Below the pieces are notes generated by a model. That model had not been told where the DNA came from. It was given only the letters and a program-made list of their open reading frames with translations, and did no database searches. This document shows positions 37,854-48,604 of a stretch of 64,000 bases of DNA, in pieces (positions within the stretch are counted from its first letter, which is position 1; each line of letters begins with the position of its first letter). Origin of the DNA: Syncephalis fuscata (lineage: Eukaryota > Zoopagomycota > Zoopagomycetes > Zoopagales > Piptocephalidaceae); assembly GCA_025786725.1 (NCBI GenBank), contig JAHLTZ010000002.1:682001-746000 (forward strand), in the 5' to 3' direction. Made by a program: the position numbers and the translations under genes.

Positions 37854-38753
37854 ATATTGAGCCGCTACCGATAGAGTCGCCGTATTAGTTGTGTATATAG
37901 CTTAGATAGTAAAAACTAAGACGGTACTAGCGCAAAATACCAAATACATGAAATAGTGTGTGCAAAAAGTACTAGACCGTTGGTTTTGTTTTTCGCTCCT
38001 TAGGATTAGTTATCTGAAACTGCTACCATAAACGAGTCAAACAATACAAAACCAGTATTACAATAAATATAGAACAAAAAATAGCACTGAAAAACACGTC
38101 TTTCCTTCTATCCAAACGAAGAAACACTAATAAGCAGAAAAAGTAAGACTGTACTGGAAAGACGTTTTGAAGGTATTGTTACGAAGAAGAGTTATGCGAG
38201 TATTTGTTCACAGGAACGTACAAACGGGAACGGAAAAATGCACACCCGTGAACTTTTAAGGACCCCAAATAGTAAACTGTTATAAAATTGCAATGATAAT
38301 CAACCACCATTAAAGTAAAGTGTAGACTATTGTTTGTTGTCGGTGTATATTGAATAAAAACGGCTTTTTACAAAGCTTACAGGTATTTGAGATAAAAAAC
38401 GATAGGCTTTGAGGAGAATGGGTATGTTATGTTTGATACAATCTTCACCAGAGACATGACCCAATATGGATACAACGTGTCTGGTCCGATCTTCTTGGCT
38501 TTACTTTGCTACTAAACTATTGATACCAAAATGTAGCTAATTATGGTACGTTAGTATTTGCAAATATATTTTAATTAATAAAATAAATGAACTGTATGTC
38601 ATAACATGGCAAAACAGACTAAATAAATAAATAACATCATATCTCTATACTCTTATCTTCATATGCCACAACTTTTATAAAGCCGTAGATGACGCTATTT
38701 AAAAAACGCGTTTCAATTTTATTTAAGTATAACAATTGGTGGAAAACTAAAAA
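37854..38753. other. Upstream region of CSC1 paralog B
   Basis: 900 bp without a gene. Two A-rich zones (around 38030-38160) are the only visible feature. Confidence 0.5.
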
Positions 38754-40197
38754 CTAAGAAATCTTAATGGCACTTTCTGCTATGTAGCCACCATGATCTG
38801 GTGAGTGTGAGCCCATTCTCGCAATCTCTATAGTGAGGCATTCAAAAGTGCCCACTTGGCAAGACTCATAAACTTGTAGCATTTCGGTAGCGCGAAACGG
38901 AATACGATTTGAATATTTCTTGTTGGCAGCTTCGCTCTTTTCTGTAGCGCTTGATCGTGTTGTTGTAGTTTTGCCACGATGAGTCGTGTTGATGATAGTC
39001 AGATGTAGCTAAAACACAGTAAATAAATTATATAATTGATTATTATTATTATTATTATTATTATTATGCTACCTTTAATGGTCGATCGGCTTCAAGCAAT
39101 AGCCCAGCCTGATTAAATCGCTCCCTTAACAGTGCTAATACCATGTTAAAACATTAACAATACTCTGAGTTTGCTAAATCTTTATACTGACCACTTATTT
39201 TATCTAATCTATCACCGGAGGAATCTTTGGCTTCTACATACATGACATGTGCATTATCTGTAGTAAGTTCGATCAATAAACAGCAATAATAGTCATAATT
39301 GTAAACACTTACCAGGAGTGCCCTTCATTAACTTTAAGCCATTTATCTCCACCATTAATGGCTGATTATTTAATATCGCATCTATTTCTGTCGATAATTC
39401 CTGTAAAGTATTAATTGCCTGGTCAATTTTTTCTTTACTATCAAGTAAAAGAATGCCTAGTGTAAGGTGCAGGCGTTCTGGCTTGACAAAGATCGATTCA
39501 TCGATGCCGTTATCGTTATCGTCAAGATCATCGCTAATTTGCTCGGTAGCCACTTGAATAAGATCTTGTTGGAGCTTCGCAATCTTTTGCTGGAATAGCT
39601 TACCATGAAATGGCAAAGAAATAAAATGAGATGGACGTTGGTAAGGAGTTATCTTGATAATGATGGCTGGTTAGCTGTATGTCAACGCAAAAGTTTTTTA
39701 CCTTCTGTATAATCGCCCTCTGGGCCTTTTGAATGGCTTGTTCTGTGCCTCGTATCGCTAAATTGATATCAACAAGTTAGTCCCAAAAATAAATCCAATT
39801 TACTGCATTTTCGTACAAATATTTCTTGAAATACCGGATCTTGGTATTGTGATATTGACACGATACTCTTGTTCCAACCGACGGATCGTCTCTCCTCGAC
39901 GGCCGATAATAGAGCCAATAGAAGCCTCAGGCACGGGTACATGAATTTCTGCCTGTTGGCCACGCTCCAGTTGTATAGCTGTATTTGTAGCAAATGAACT
40001 ATTTTGCCTATGCTCTATTAACCATTAGTTGCTGTTAGTACTATATTGAATGTCGAGTATTTATGACCATAAAGCAATAGCAAGCAAGACTTACCGACGC
40101 CGTTCAAAGTTACAGTATGTAGGCGGTAATTGCGACCATTCAAGTTGCGCAAGGTAATACCTTGCATGCCTAGCCCTTGCTTGGAATTAGAACTCAT
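38754..40197 (-). CDS. ASCC1: ASCC1-like KH domain / 2H phosphoesterase protein
   Basis: The family couples an RNA-binding KH domain to an AKAP7-type 2H phosphoesterase domain. In animals it is subunit 1 of the activating signal cointegrator complex, linked to alkylation damage response. Several exons are visible. The N-terminus is MSSNSKQGLGMQGITLRNLN; after introns comes EIHVPVPEASIGSIIGRRGE with the KH GxxG loop (GRRG) and TIRRLEQEYRVNITIPR. The phosphoesterase half carries HFFAMPF, the first HxT motif (HLTLGI) in RLHLTLGILLLDS, the central NGLKLMKGTPG, and the second HxT in LKLHLTIIN. The C-terminus is MLQVYESCQVGTFECLTIEI..MGSH. Both catalytic HxT motifs are intact, so hydrolase activity is plausible. 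The substrate is unknown. Confidence 0.85.
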
Positions 40198-40465
40198 TAT
40201 TATACTGCCAATTCTCCGTTGACAAAAGTAAAAAACCATGCAGTATTGTAAGCGAATAGTATACTTGAAATGATTAAGGTGGAATTTGCACTCTACTTGT
40301 TCCCACCATTTCTCTATTTCAACGCAATAAAACCAGTGTCTCATTTTTCTAGAAATAAAAGATATGATGCTCAGCTTCACTTCAACCCGCCCCCAAAAGC
40401 CATGCTTATTGCACCATATAATATGGCAAGTGAGATTTAGATGTGCAAACGTTCTTATTACACTT

Positions 40466-41529
40466 ATTGTTTTATTGATGATATTATTATATAGCTACAT
40501 TTGCTTTTATATGATTGCTTTTATTCTTTCTTTTATTCCACCTCTTAAACAATTCTCTTATTTATATTTCAATTTATTCATAGTCTTTATGTCCAATGTC
40601 ATTTAATTTATGACTTGTATATATTACATTATTTATTAATTAAATAAAGATAGTATTTTTCAAGCATTAAACAACTTACTAGTCATTTAATGTGATTTAA
40701 TGGCCAAATAACTACACTTAACAATATTTACGCATTTAAATTAAACTTTATTTCTATTGAACATGAAACTAGGAGTAATTCACATCAGGGCCCAAAATAC
40801 TCATTATCATAGATTTATTATCCAGTATACATATACACTCTATTTATTTATATCATTCTATAATATATTAGATACATTATATTGTTTATATGCTCCATTA
40901 CACTTCACGCAGTCCACTCATTGTATTATATGCACTATAACTTTGACATCGTTTTATATGCTTTCTCGCCGTATATTCACCATTTTATATATCATTATAT
41001 ACTCGCTTAATCTTTCTCTATCCAAAGCTGTATTTATTTTTGTTCTAGCTTTATTATTAAAAGTTTAGCTAATGTCGGTCATCTGCTCATGCATATATAC
41101 TCAATAACTTAAACATTGCTAGTCTCATTCCATGTTGCATATTCATTATAATGTTTATCATTTCATTATATATTGGCTATACGCTGTATATAACCGTTGT
41201 CGGTATGGTTCCAGTTCTTTTATTAATAAAAATTAACTTAGTGCACCTAGTTTGTTCACTGAGTTATATTGATAGAACAAATAATATGCATATGAACGGA
41301 GCTATGTTTTATTAAGATTATTTATAAATAAACTACAGCATGTCAATTAGTTATGATTTTACTGTTAATTAAGTAATGTGATGAGTATACATAGTAATAA
41401 CACATACTGTGATGATATACATACTGAATAATAAATCTATGATGACGAGTATTTGATGATTGATGTCACTCACCACCCATCATCAAGTTCAATAGATTGG
41501 GCGTTATTAAATATTAGTCATTTTAACCA
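40466..41529. repeat. Direct repeat, copy 1 (about 1.06 kb)
   Basis: Matches 53679-54739 in the same orientation at a constant offset of 13,213 bp, with only scattered substitutions until a 3-base indel near its right end. It is very AT-rich and contains an intact but featureless 103-residue frame (40757-41068), conserved only because the DNA is. The right end carries the block TCACTCACCACCCATCATCA, which recurs in diverged form near 45620 and 55070. Likely a transposable-element remnant (LTR- or MITE-like). No terminal repeats found. Confidence 0.9.
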
Positions 41530-41733
41530 CAAATCATACTAAATGGCTAATAAATTAAATTGTATAATAATGTTAAATGACACAGCATGTTATGTGATTA
41601 ACATATTTAATAAATAAATAATGCAGCGTAATTGTATTGGATGCAATTGTAGTATATCAATATTTCCAGAAATAAAAGTTGTTTTTATTTATTTAAGAAA
41701 CAGCAACAACAATATATTATTATTATTTAATTA

Positions 41734-43603
41734 TTAATTTTTGTTATCATTGTTAATAACATCCAACCATGTTTCGCGACGAATGCCACCAGAAGCTTCG
41801 GAACAAAGCAATGGAGTCACTCGTGCTTGCGTCCATGTCGACCAAACATGCTCAACTTTACAAACAGACTCTTCACCTAATGCAATGCAAAACACTGCAT
41901 CATTACCGCCAGCTAATCAAATATTAATATCAAGTAGCTAAATATTTACAATAATATTACCTCCTGGTACACCGGCCATCAATACACCTGGCACAGTTAA
42001 ACAAGCATCGAGAAGCTGTGTTTGATCGTGTGGCTCAATTGGAACATCTGCTGCATTACCCATATCACACAACAACCTGCGTATGTCCTGTTTATAATAC
42101 GAGTCAACAAACGATAACTAATGATAAATGAATTACCTGAAATGTTGTATGTACTTCAATAAGCAAATCAATGGCTATTAGTCCACTTGTAGTTGGCCAC
42201 TACACGATGTAAGCAATCACTTATTAGATGTACCGATAGCTTACTTGGTCGGCTGGCAATGACTGGCATATACTTATTGCTTGTTTGTAATCTACAGGAT
42301 TTGTTGTATACAGTTCACCGAGCCGTGCTAAAGACGACAATACAAGCTCGTTTCTACGATCCAGCTCCTTCCATAGTGCAGCCGCTGATACAAATAAGTA
42401 TATATTGAAAAATGCGCAAGTACATACCTTGTTCTGGTTCTCTTTTGCGCCAGGCCAATACTTTGCTCACCATACTTGGTGTATGTGAACCTGCATCAAC
42501 ATCAGCCATCATCAAGATAAGCGATGAAGGCAAACGGAATGGAGTTACGCTACTGTTCCATCTAATACATTGGATAGTGTTAAACAGTGTGTATATTGAC
42601 CCTATATACCTACTGCTGTTGCTGCTTACTCGATACTAAGGCAAATATCGAAGCTTGCTGCTGTTGTTCGTCAGACTGTAATAACATTAGTAATGGCCAT
42701 CAACTATTTATAGTCGCTTACTGCAAGAAATGCGTTCAATACATTGGGCGAGAATCGCCGATAGGCATGTCCAGCAGTAACAGCCGATGACACGTCGAAT
42801 CCCGAACCTATTTTGCCTTGGGCATAACAATGACATGCCTGTGCAAGATTGTGAATAATATTGCGTCCATGTTCATTATCTGGTTCACAAACACCAAGAA
42901 ATGCTAACACAGCAGCCACTAGCGATGTGGTAAGAGCGGCTGAGCTGCCCAATCCTGTCTTGTGCACTTCGCGCAACAGTCTATCCGTTGGACAAAAACG
43001 CGGTAAAGCCGCCAATCCATCACGCGATACCGACAAGTGTCTTGTCGCCAACTTTCGGTGATATTAAGTATGTTATAGTATAATAAACCATTATTTTACC
43101 TGATCACGTTGTGAATAAAAATCATTATCGCCAAGCATAATGATTTCAATGATGCTTGATGGCAGTCGGCCGAGCCATTGTTCCGTCCCGATAGCATGCT
43201 CAGCATAAGCCAATGTTAGGCGGAGAGCAGCCGCAACAAATGGATTTTTACCAGCAGTATAACCATGCTGTCTATAATTCGAGTATTAAGTCGTGTAGTA
43301 GCGCTACTTTGGCACTACTTACTCAGAGATATCCACAAGATCCCAGCTTGTATTCGACGTGGATTGCCACTGAATAGCATAGATCCAGCAGGCGTCGGTG
43401 AATTGCGGTGCCTTGACACGTAGTAATCTATTGATAGGCTGCAAAGCAGAGCTGGTGACATTTTGTTCAGTAGTAGCTTGGATAGCTGCATAAAAGCGCG
43501 CATCTGTACCAAGGACCAAGCCACGATAGGCAGGGTCCAGTACAAGATAGCCGCCAGTAATAAGCACTTTACCAGGCGCAGAAACAACACACGGTGCACT
43601 CAT
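41734..43603 (-). CDS. ERG8: Phosphomevalonate kinase (ERG8)
   Basis: It phosphorylates mevalonate-5-phosphate in the cytosolic mevalonate pathway that supplies isoprenoids and ergosterol. The N-terminus VVSAPGKVLITGGYLVLDP is the GHMP-kinase start of this family. Exon 1 runs to about 43315. Then EQHGYTAGKNPFVAAALRL and the ATP-binding loop TGLGSSAALTTSLVAAVLAF follow. A helical block has GRNIIHNLAQACHCYAQGKI and SGFDVSSAVTAGHAYRRF. DVDAGSHTPSMVSKVL comes next, then LWKELDRRNELVL, and the C-terminal VPGVLMAGVPGAGGNDAVF motif. The last exon ends at the stop 41734-41736. About seven exons. All motifs are intact and no frameshift was needed in the parts I read. Its start is 88 bp from the stop of the next minus-strand gene. 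Confidence 0.92.
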
Positions 43604-43691
43604 TGCTGCAGCAGTAGCAATAACACGAATGTTAAGGCGGAGAAAGACGATGTGAATACACGAGAATAAAGACTATTTATTAAACAGCGTT

Positions 43692-44429
43692 TTATGTTTC
43701 TACAGAGTGAGCGCGTACACCAACAAAGCCTTTACCAGGCAAAATGCCACCGATATAAATCCAAGCATCGGCTGCACGACCAACACGCCATGCCTTTAGC
43801 GGTGTCGTGCCTAGAATGTCGGCAAACACTTGAGGCAGAGCAGTCCAACGAACCACATCGTTTGCAAGTCCTACACTGGCTGCTGCATTCTTTGCATTGG
43901 CAATGAACTCTTTAACATCAATTAAAACACACTCTTCGTGCTCTGCACCAAGTAGCTCTGCAAACTGCTGGTCAGTTAGAGAAGTAGCCTCAAACGCTGG
44001 CGCTGGAATATGCACAACCGAAAGGTCTGATTCGGTTTCACTTATTAGACAAAGTCCTGAAGCTGCCGTATTAAGACGCTGCTGTGCTGCTGATAACGCT
44101 GCATCTGTTGGCTCGTCGGTAAGTGCCTTGGTATGTGGAGCTACCTCGTCAGTATTGACTGAGGCCGTTCCAGCTGATTGAAGTGGCGCATTTGCTTGCT
44201 GTAAAAAGCGTAGATAGGCGTCGTCGCCACCGTTGCTACTTGCAGCTGCCATGGAAAGTCGTGTAGACGATACAAACGGACGACGAATGTGAGGCTGAAA
44301 ACGTGTTGTTACAATAGCTATGACTGCACTAGCAGCAGGAATAACAACAAGAGGATAGCTGGCAGGTAGGGAAAATAGGCGTCTGTTCAGACTGGAAAAA
44401 GAATAAAGTAAACGCTGGCGTGATGACAT
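43692..44429 (-). CDS. Nuclease A inhibitor-like (NuiA) domain protein, possibly mitochondrial
   Basis: A single exon of 245 aa. The first 60 residues are Arg/Ser-rich with a hydrophobic stretch (YPLVVIPAASAVIAIV), which reads as an organellar targeting or membrane-anchor segment. A low-complexity Ala/Thr/Ser linker follows. From residue about 120 the protein has GLCLISETESDLSVVHIPA, FAELLGAEHEE, RWTALPQVFADIL and KAWRVGRAADAWIYIGG, the pattern of the NuiA fold first seen in cyanobacterial nuclease inhibitors and found in plants and fungi with unknown role. I assign the domain from this motif order only. It may bind an EndoG/NucA-type nuclease, which is speculation from the family name. Confidence 0.55.
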   Translation of the reverse strand: MSSRQRLLYSFSSLNRRLFSLPASYPLVVIPAASAVIAIVTTRFQPHIRRPFVSSTRLSMAAASSNGGDDAYLRFLQQANAPLQSAGTASVNTDEVAPHTKALTDEPTDAALSAAQQRLNTAASGLCLISETESDLSVVHIPAPAFEATSLTDQQFAELLGAEHEECVLIDVKEFIANAKNAAASVGLANDVVRWTALPQVFADILGTTPLKAWRVGRAADAWIYIGGILPGKGFVGVRAHSVET

Positions 44430-44967
44430 AGTGAAAGAAAAGCAAATAGCATGTAGCAGACACTGGTTTCATTCGTAAGTAAGCATCGTTTAATAATAAT
44501 AAATTTTATTTTCATAAACAAGTGCAGTGTTTTACGCTATTCAAAATACAATAGAAAGGTATGTAGCCTATCCTAATACCAAAAAGCAGCCTCAGTCGCA
44601 TATTGCGTCGGCGCCTTCAGCGAAGGTGGCGTATTGATCTTCCTCAGACGCGAGAGTCGTTAAGGCCATAGGCTGTCCCGTTGCCAGAACGACAACGGTG
44701 CAGCGGCACAAAACAAGCAGTAGAGCGTAGAGGAGTTGTACACTTATACAACAAACGAGTAAGTATGTGGTGTAAAAGATTTATTGAAGAAAGAGTGAAG
44801 AAAAAACGCAAAAACCAAAAGCTGGCGATTAAAAAGGCAGGGGCTGTCGTAAATGTTGCACGCGCATATTCAATTGGATGATTGGTCCAGCCTTTTACAG
44901 TCCAATCCCACTAGAGATTAGTGTGCCATAAAGGGACGCGCGTAACGGCAGCCGATAGAGCAGGGTA
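44430..44967. other. Upstream region of the NuiA-like gene and the U2 gene
   Basis: It contains the U2 promoter. The 60 bp before the RNA hold GCCATAAAGGG, a possible TATA-like box. On the minus strand an open frame at about 44780-44598 ends EEDQYATFAEGADAICD but has no good start, so it may be a 3' exon or chance. Confidence 0.4.
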
Positions 44968-45154
44968 ATCCTCTCTAGCCATTGGCTTAGATCAAGTGTA
45001 GTATCTGTTCTTATCAGTTTGATTGCTGATATCTCTCCAACGGAGAGAAGTAATCAGACCGATTTTTGGGAAGGTCGGCAGTTGCAGTTGCTTGCAACGG
45101 ACTGTCGGACGGTGCGCCGGTCTTTTCACCTTCGACCGTGTGCGCCGAACCGCC
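44968..45154 (+). ncRNA. U2 spliceosomal snRNA
   Basis: The 5' half matches the near-universal U2 core: ATTGGCTTAGATCAAG followed by TGTAGTATCTGTTCTTATCA. It includes the branch-site-pairing GTAGTA at 44998-45003 and the stem IIa region TGCTGATATCTC. A consensus Sm site ATTTTTGG lies at 45062-45069. Two 3' hairpins follow: stem III (GTTGCAG..TTGCAAC, about 45081-45098) and a strong stem IV pairing GGTGCGCCGGTC (45111-45122) with GACCGTGTGCGCC (45134-45146). The length of about 187 nt is typical. Both ends are approximate. Confidence 0.96.
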
Positions 45155-46222
45155 TTTTTATTCTAATAAAAAATAATACAAATACAAGCAAGCCGTTCTA
45201 TACTCTCCTAGTCTTGCTCTATCTAAACTGTTTTTATTTTTGTTTTAGCTTTATTCTTAACAAATGTCAACTAATTTCGCTTGTTGACCATGTATATATA
45301 TATGTTTATCAACACTGCTAATCGTCACTCATATTGTATGTTCATTTTATTATTATTTTATTGTCTAGTAAATACGCGCTATCTAGAAACATTGTTTGCT
45401 CGACTCTAGCGCTATTTTTTAATAAACTGACATATTGCGTTCGTTTTGCTCATTAAACTCTATATACTTGAAACCTATAACAAATAACATATATCCAATA
45501 TGGCATAGAATGATATATGATAATATTAAGGTACAATGAAAATAATATCATAAATAGAGGATATATGAATACTAAATAATACATTATGAGGAGTATTTTA
45601 ATGGTTAATGTCACTTATCATACAACTCCTTCAATAGAAATAATTCTACTTCAACTAAGCGATTATTATTAAATGTAGCCATTTAGTATCAAATATCTGA
45701 CATGTGTGTTATTTAGCATTATTATACATGCTATTTTTATGCATAATTTATTGACAAATTTTATAAACTTCTAAATTAGAGATTCAATAACGCACAATGC
45801 ACACATATATCAGTATAATAACATTAACATAATTAAAGACGATGATTAACTAAATAAACCATTAGTTTATTGTCAAAATAGATGTGTAATTTTAATTGTA
45901 TTAAATATAACTAGCTGCTATATTAGCACATTTAAAAAAAGCATATTTGATTAATAAAAAAGATAATATTATACTAATATTAATGCAGAACAGCATTACT
46001 ATCATAGATGGTATGGAATGGTGGATATATTGTAAATGGAGCGTTGGTCCAAAGGTTCAAGGCCTTAAAGGTTGCACAATATATATGTTACTCAAATACA
46101 TGTTTTGCATATGTTCATTATGAATATGCGTTATGATTGTCTATTTTAATAAAGCATGTTAGCATGAATAGCTATTAACAATTCAGTTGCTATTCTTTTC
46201 TTGTCTTGATTAGTTGTACACG
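45155..46222. repeat. AT-rich region with a diverged copy of the direct-repeat family
   Basis: From about 45200 to 45710 the sequence follows the direct repeat at low identity: TTTTTATTTTTGTTTTAGCT against TATTTATTTTTGTTCTAGCT, and later GAGTATTTTAATGGTTAATG against GAGTATTTGATGATTGATG. This is an older member of the family. No gene is seen. Confidence 0.5.
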
Positions 46223-47683
46223 ATGGACCATATTCCTATACTTGTTATTGGACGTGTTGCTGTATTATCCGACAACAACACGCTTATTTCGCTATCGCGC
46301 TGTAATAAATGGCTGTGGCACTGTGTTAGTCAGCAAAATAATTCTTGCATCAGCGATATAAACAGTATTATAATCTTGCTGACGACAACGAAACAAGGTG
46401 GCTGGCCTGGTATATGAAGACTGTACGCGTGTCAAAGCTGTTGGCATTACAGACCAAAAAAAACAACCAACATTGTTCAATCAAATAACCAGCATATCCA
46501 ATGGTTTCATGCATTTTGCTACCGACGCGCTATTGATGCAAACTGGCTTAAAGACGAACCATATCCAGTCAAGAATATAATGGAAAATGAATCATACAAT
46601 GGTCGTCTATTGTATTGCAGCGAATTGTTCATTATCATGCTGATATGCGGAAATGTTTTATCGCTGAGCAATGTCAACCACTAGAAGAAGCATCCACTAA
46701 GCAATTTTGGCACTTGCGTAGATTATTTTGAGATAATGTGGCTATAAGTATCACGCAAACAATGTCTATATCAGATAAATTTGTGGTGAATATTACAAAC
46801 AAACAATAGTGCAGATTTATTAACGTAAACCATGCATTATTTCCATTTGGCCACTGCATCTAGTTTCAACTATGCGACCACGTCGTTTTCCTGCTTATGC
46901 GATAATGCAAGCATTCGTGGCCGCTGGATGATGATAAATTATTTGGAACCAGCACTCAAAGATATGGGTAAATTTAGTGTGCTAATAACTCGCGTTTTCG
47001 ATCTTGCAAATGGGCAAAGATGCATGGGTGCTATTACAACTCATTATGGTGAAGCCTTTTTATTGAGAGTTACTGAAGAAACAGCAACTATATTTATTAA
47101 ATCATTACATTACTCATATACCACTATTACAGTCAAATGGAATGTATGGGAGTTTTCAAATTGCCATCTAGGATATGGTCCACGCTGTCTAATGCAAGGA
47201 GAAATACGTTTTAAGAAATATGAAGGATATGTAGTTTTTGTTAAAAAACTAGATGATAATCGAGTTTTAATTGAACATAATTTCCCGTTTAATGCCAATA
47301 TGTTGAACGAACATAGAGGAAATGAAACAGGCTTGGCCATGATTTCGACGAAATGCAGCTACTCAAACGTTTGCATTAAAGACGTAAAGCCCATTTGGAC
47401 ATATAACAATTATTTTTATACTACAGTGCCACTATTTAGTTCTAACCGCATCCTTGTTATATCCGAGTGGGAATAGACAATTCACAGCATAATCGATGGC
47501 GCTATACTAGCACACACTGATGTAGAAACTTTAGCCTTATTGGTTGAAAATTCTTACATGCTAGCTATGAACGAATGTGCTAAGCTTCATTTATTATTAC
47601 TATCAGAGCTCCAGCATTGCTATAAATACGTAGTAATGTTACATAATAATAAAAACAGCCTTTTTTACTCCAATTTTAATTAG
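46223..47683 (+). pseudogene. F-box-like protein pseudogene
   Basis: The N-terminus MDHIPILVIGRVAVLSDNNT and LISLSRCNKWLWHCVS is F-box-like. It is followed in shifting frames by ETRWLAWYMKTVRVSKLLAL, IQWFHAFCYRRAIDANW, CFIAEQCQPLEEAS, TMSISDKFVV, and a long intact block (46832-47476; RCMGAITTHYGEAFLLRVTE and more). This layout is that of the large F-box families of early-diverging fungi. At least five frame changes lie between 46350 and 46830. After the TAG at 47474 the same frame stays open for another 68 codons to 47683, still protein-like (AILAHTDVETLALLVENSY). Neighbouring genes are intact, so true decay is more likely than error here. Confidence 0.6.
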
Positions 47684-47689
47684 CTTTAT

Positions 47690-48604
47690 GACCAAAACCT
47701 GCACAGTTGAGAATTTGTTATAGATTTACTGATTCAAGCCATCTTTAAATATTAAATCCATAATGATATTAATACTATACTTTATTGCATTAATATTTCA
47801 CTATTTGGCTAAGCCACTATCTTTATTTTCTCTCCTTTCTTTGTTGCTTTGTCACTGCTCACAATTTTTTATTCTTAAAAATGTAATATTATAGCTATAA
47901 TACTCTACGATTAGCAATACAACAGCAGCAACAGCAGCCATATGAAACCAAGCTTATTTGGATTCCTATAAGAGAGCAGAAATACCAACACGGTAAGCAA
48001 TGTTGTTTTATATGACTTTTTGTTTACCAAATCATTTATTATCTAGATACTAGTGTCAAGGAAATGCCATTAATACTTGCTTACGGCCTACCACCAGTAA
48101 TATCTATTATCACTAAATGGTGGCAAAGGCAATTTAACTGTAGTATTCAGTTACGTAATTGGGATCATTGGGAATTATCTGAAATATTTAAAGACTGGGC
48201 CAATCTTATATTGACCCATACAAGTAAGTATGGTTGTGATTTATTGCATTCTATTAATGTGTTATAGCGCATGCCTACAAATTATGGTAAACTATTACTT
48301 TATATACTTAATTAAATGGTATTTCTTTTTATCGACCATACCAATAACTTGAATGCATTAAGAAAAGATTAATATAATAAATTTTAAATTAGGTGAAGAG
48401 TCTGCCTATAAAGTCAAGCATATTTGATCGATATGGGCGCAGGAACGAGTGGCTCCGTTGCTTTGTTCCAATGCTTCTGATGGCATTCGTCGCAAAACAT
48501 GTTTGGTCAATAATAACAATAATAATAACTAAATAATGTTTCAAGTATTTAAACGATTGTTTATTGATTTTAAATATCAGTAAAGTTTACACAAATAATT
48601 GCCA
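47690..48604. other. Repeat relic and a truncated gene fragment
   Basis: 47760-47880 resembles 2640-2790 (shared GACTAAGCCACTA / GGCTAAGCCACTA and a following CT-rich run). Next, on the plus strand, two joined exon-like blocks (about 47905-47991 and 48047-48222) read QPYETKLIWIPIREQKYQH then EMPLILAYGLPPVISIITKW and RNWDHWELSEIFKDWANLIL. A 49-bp GTAAGC..TCTAG intron fits between them, and a short exon ends at 48287. The 5' part is missing, so this is probably a gene cut by the repeat. A weak resemblance to CENP-L-type proteins is not enough to name it. Confidence 0.4.

Noticed and set aside
40757-41068. 103-residue open frame, identical at 53970-54281
   Set aside because: It lies inside the near-identical DNA repeat, so its conservation is only DNA identity. 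The composition is what AT-rich sequence gives, and there is no family feature.
44598-44780. Open minus-strand frame ending EEDQYATFAEGADAICD
   Set aside because: It has no suitable start, no clear acceptor and no homology that I recognise. It could be a 3' exon, but I cannot support it.
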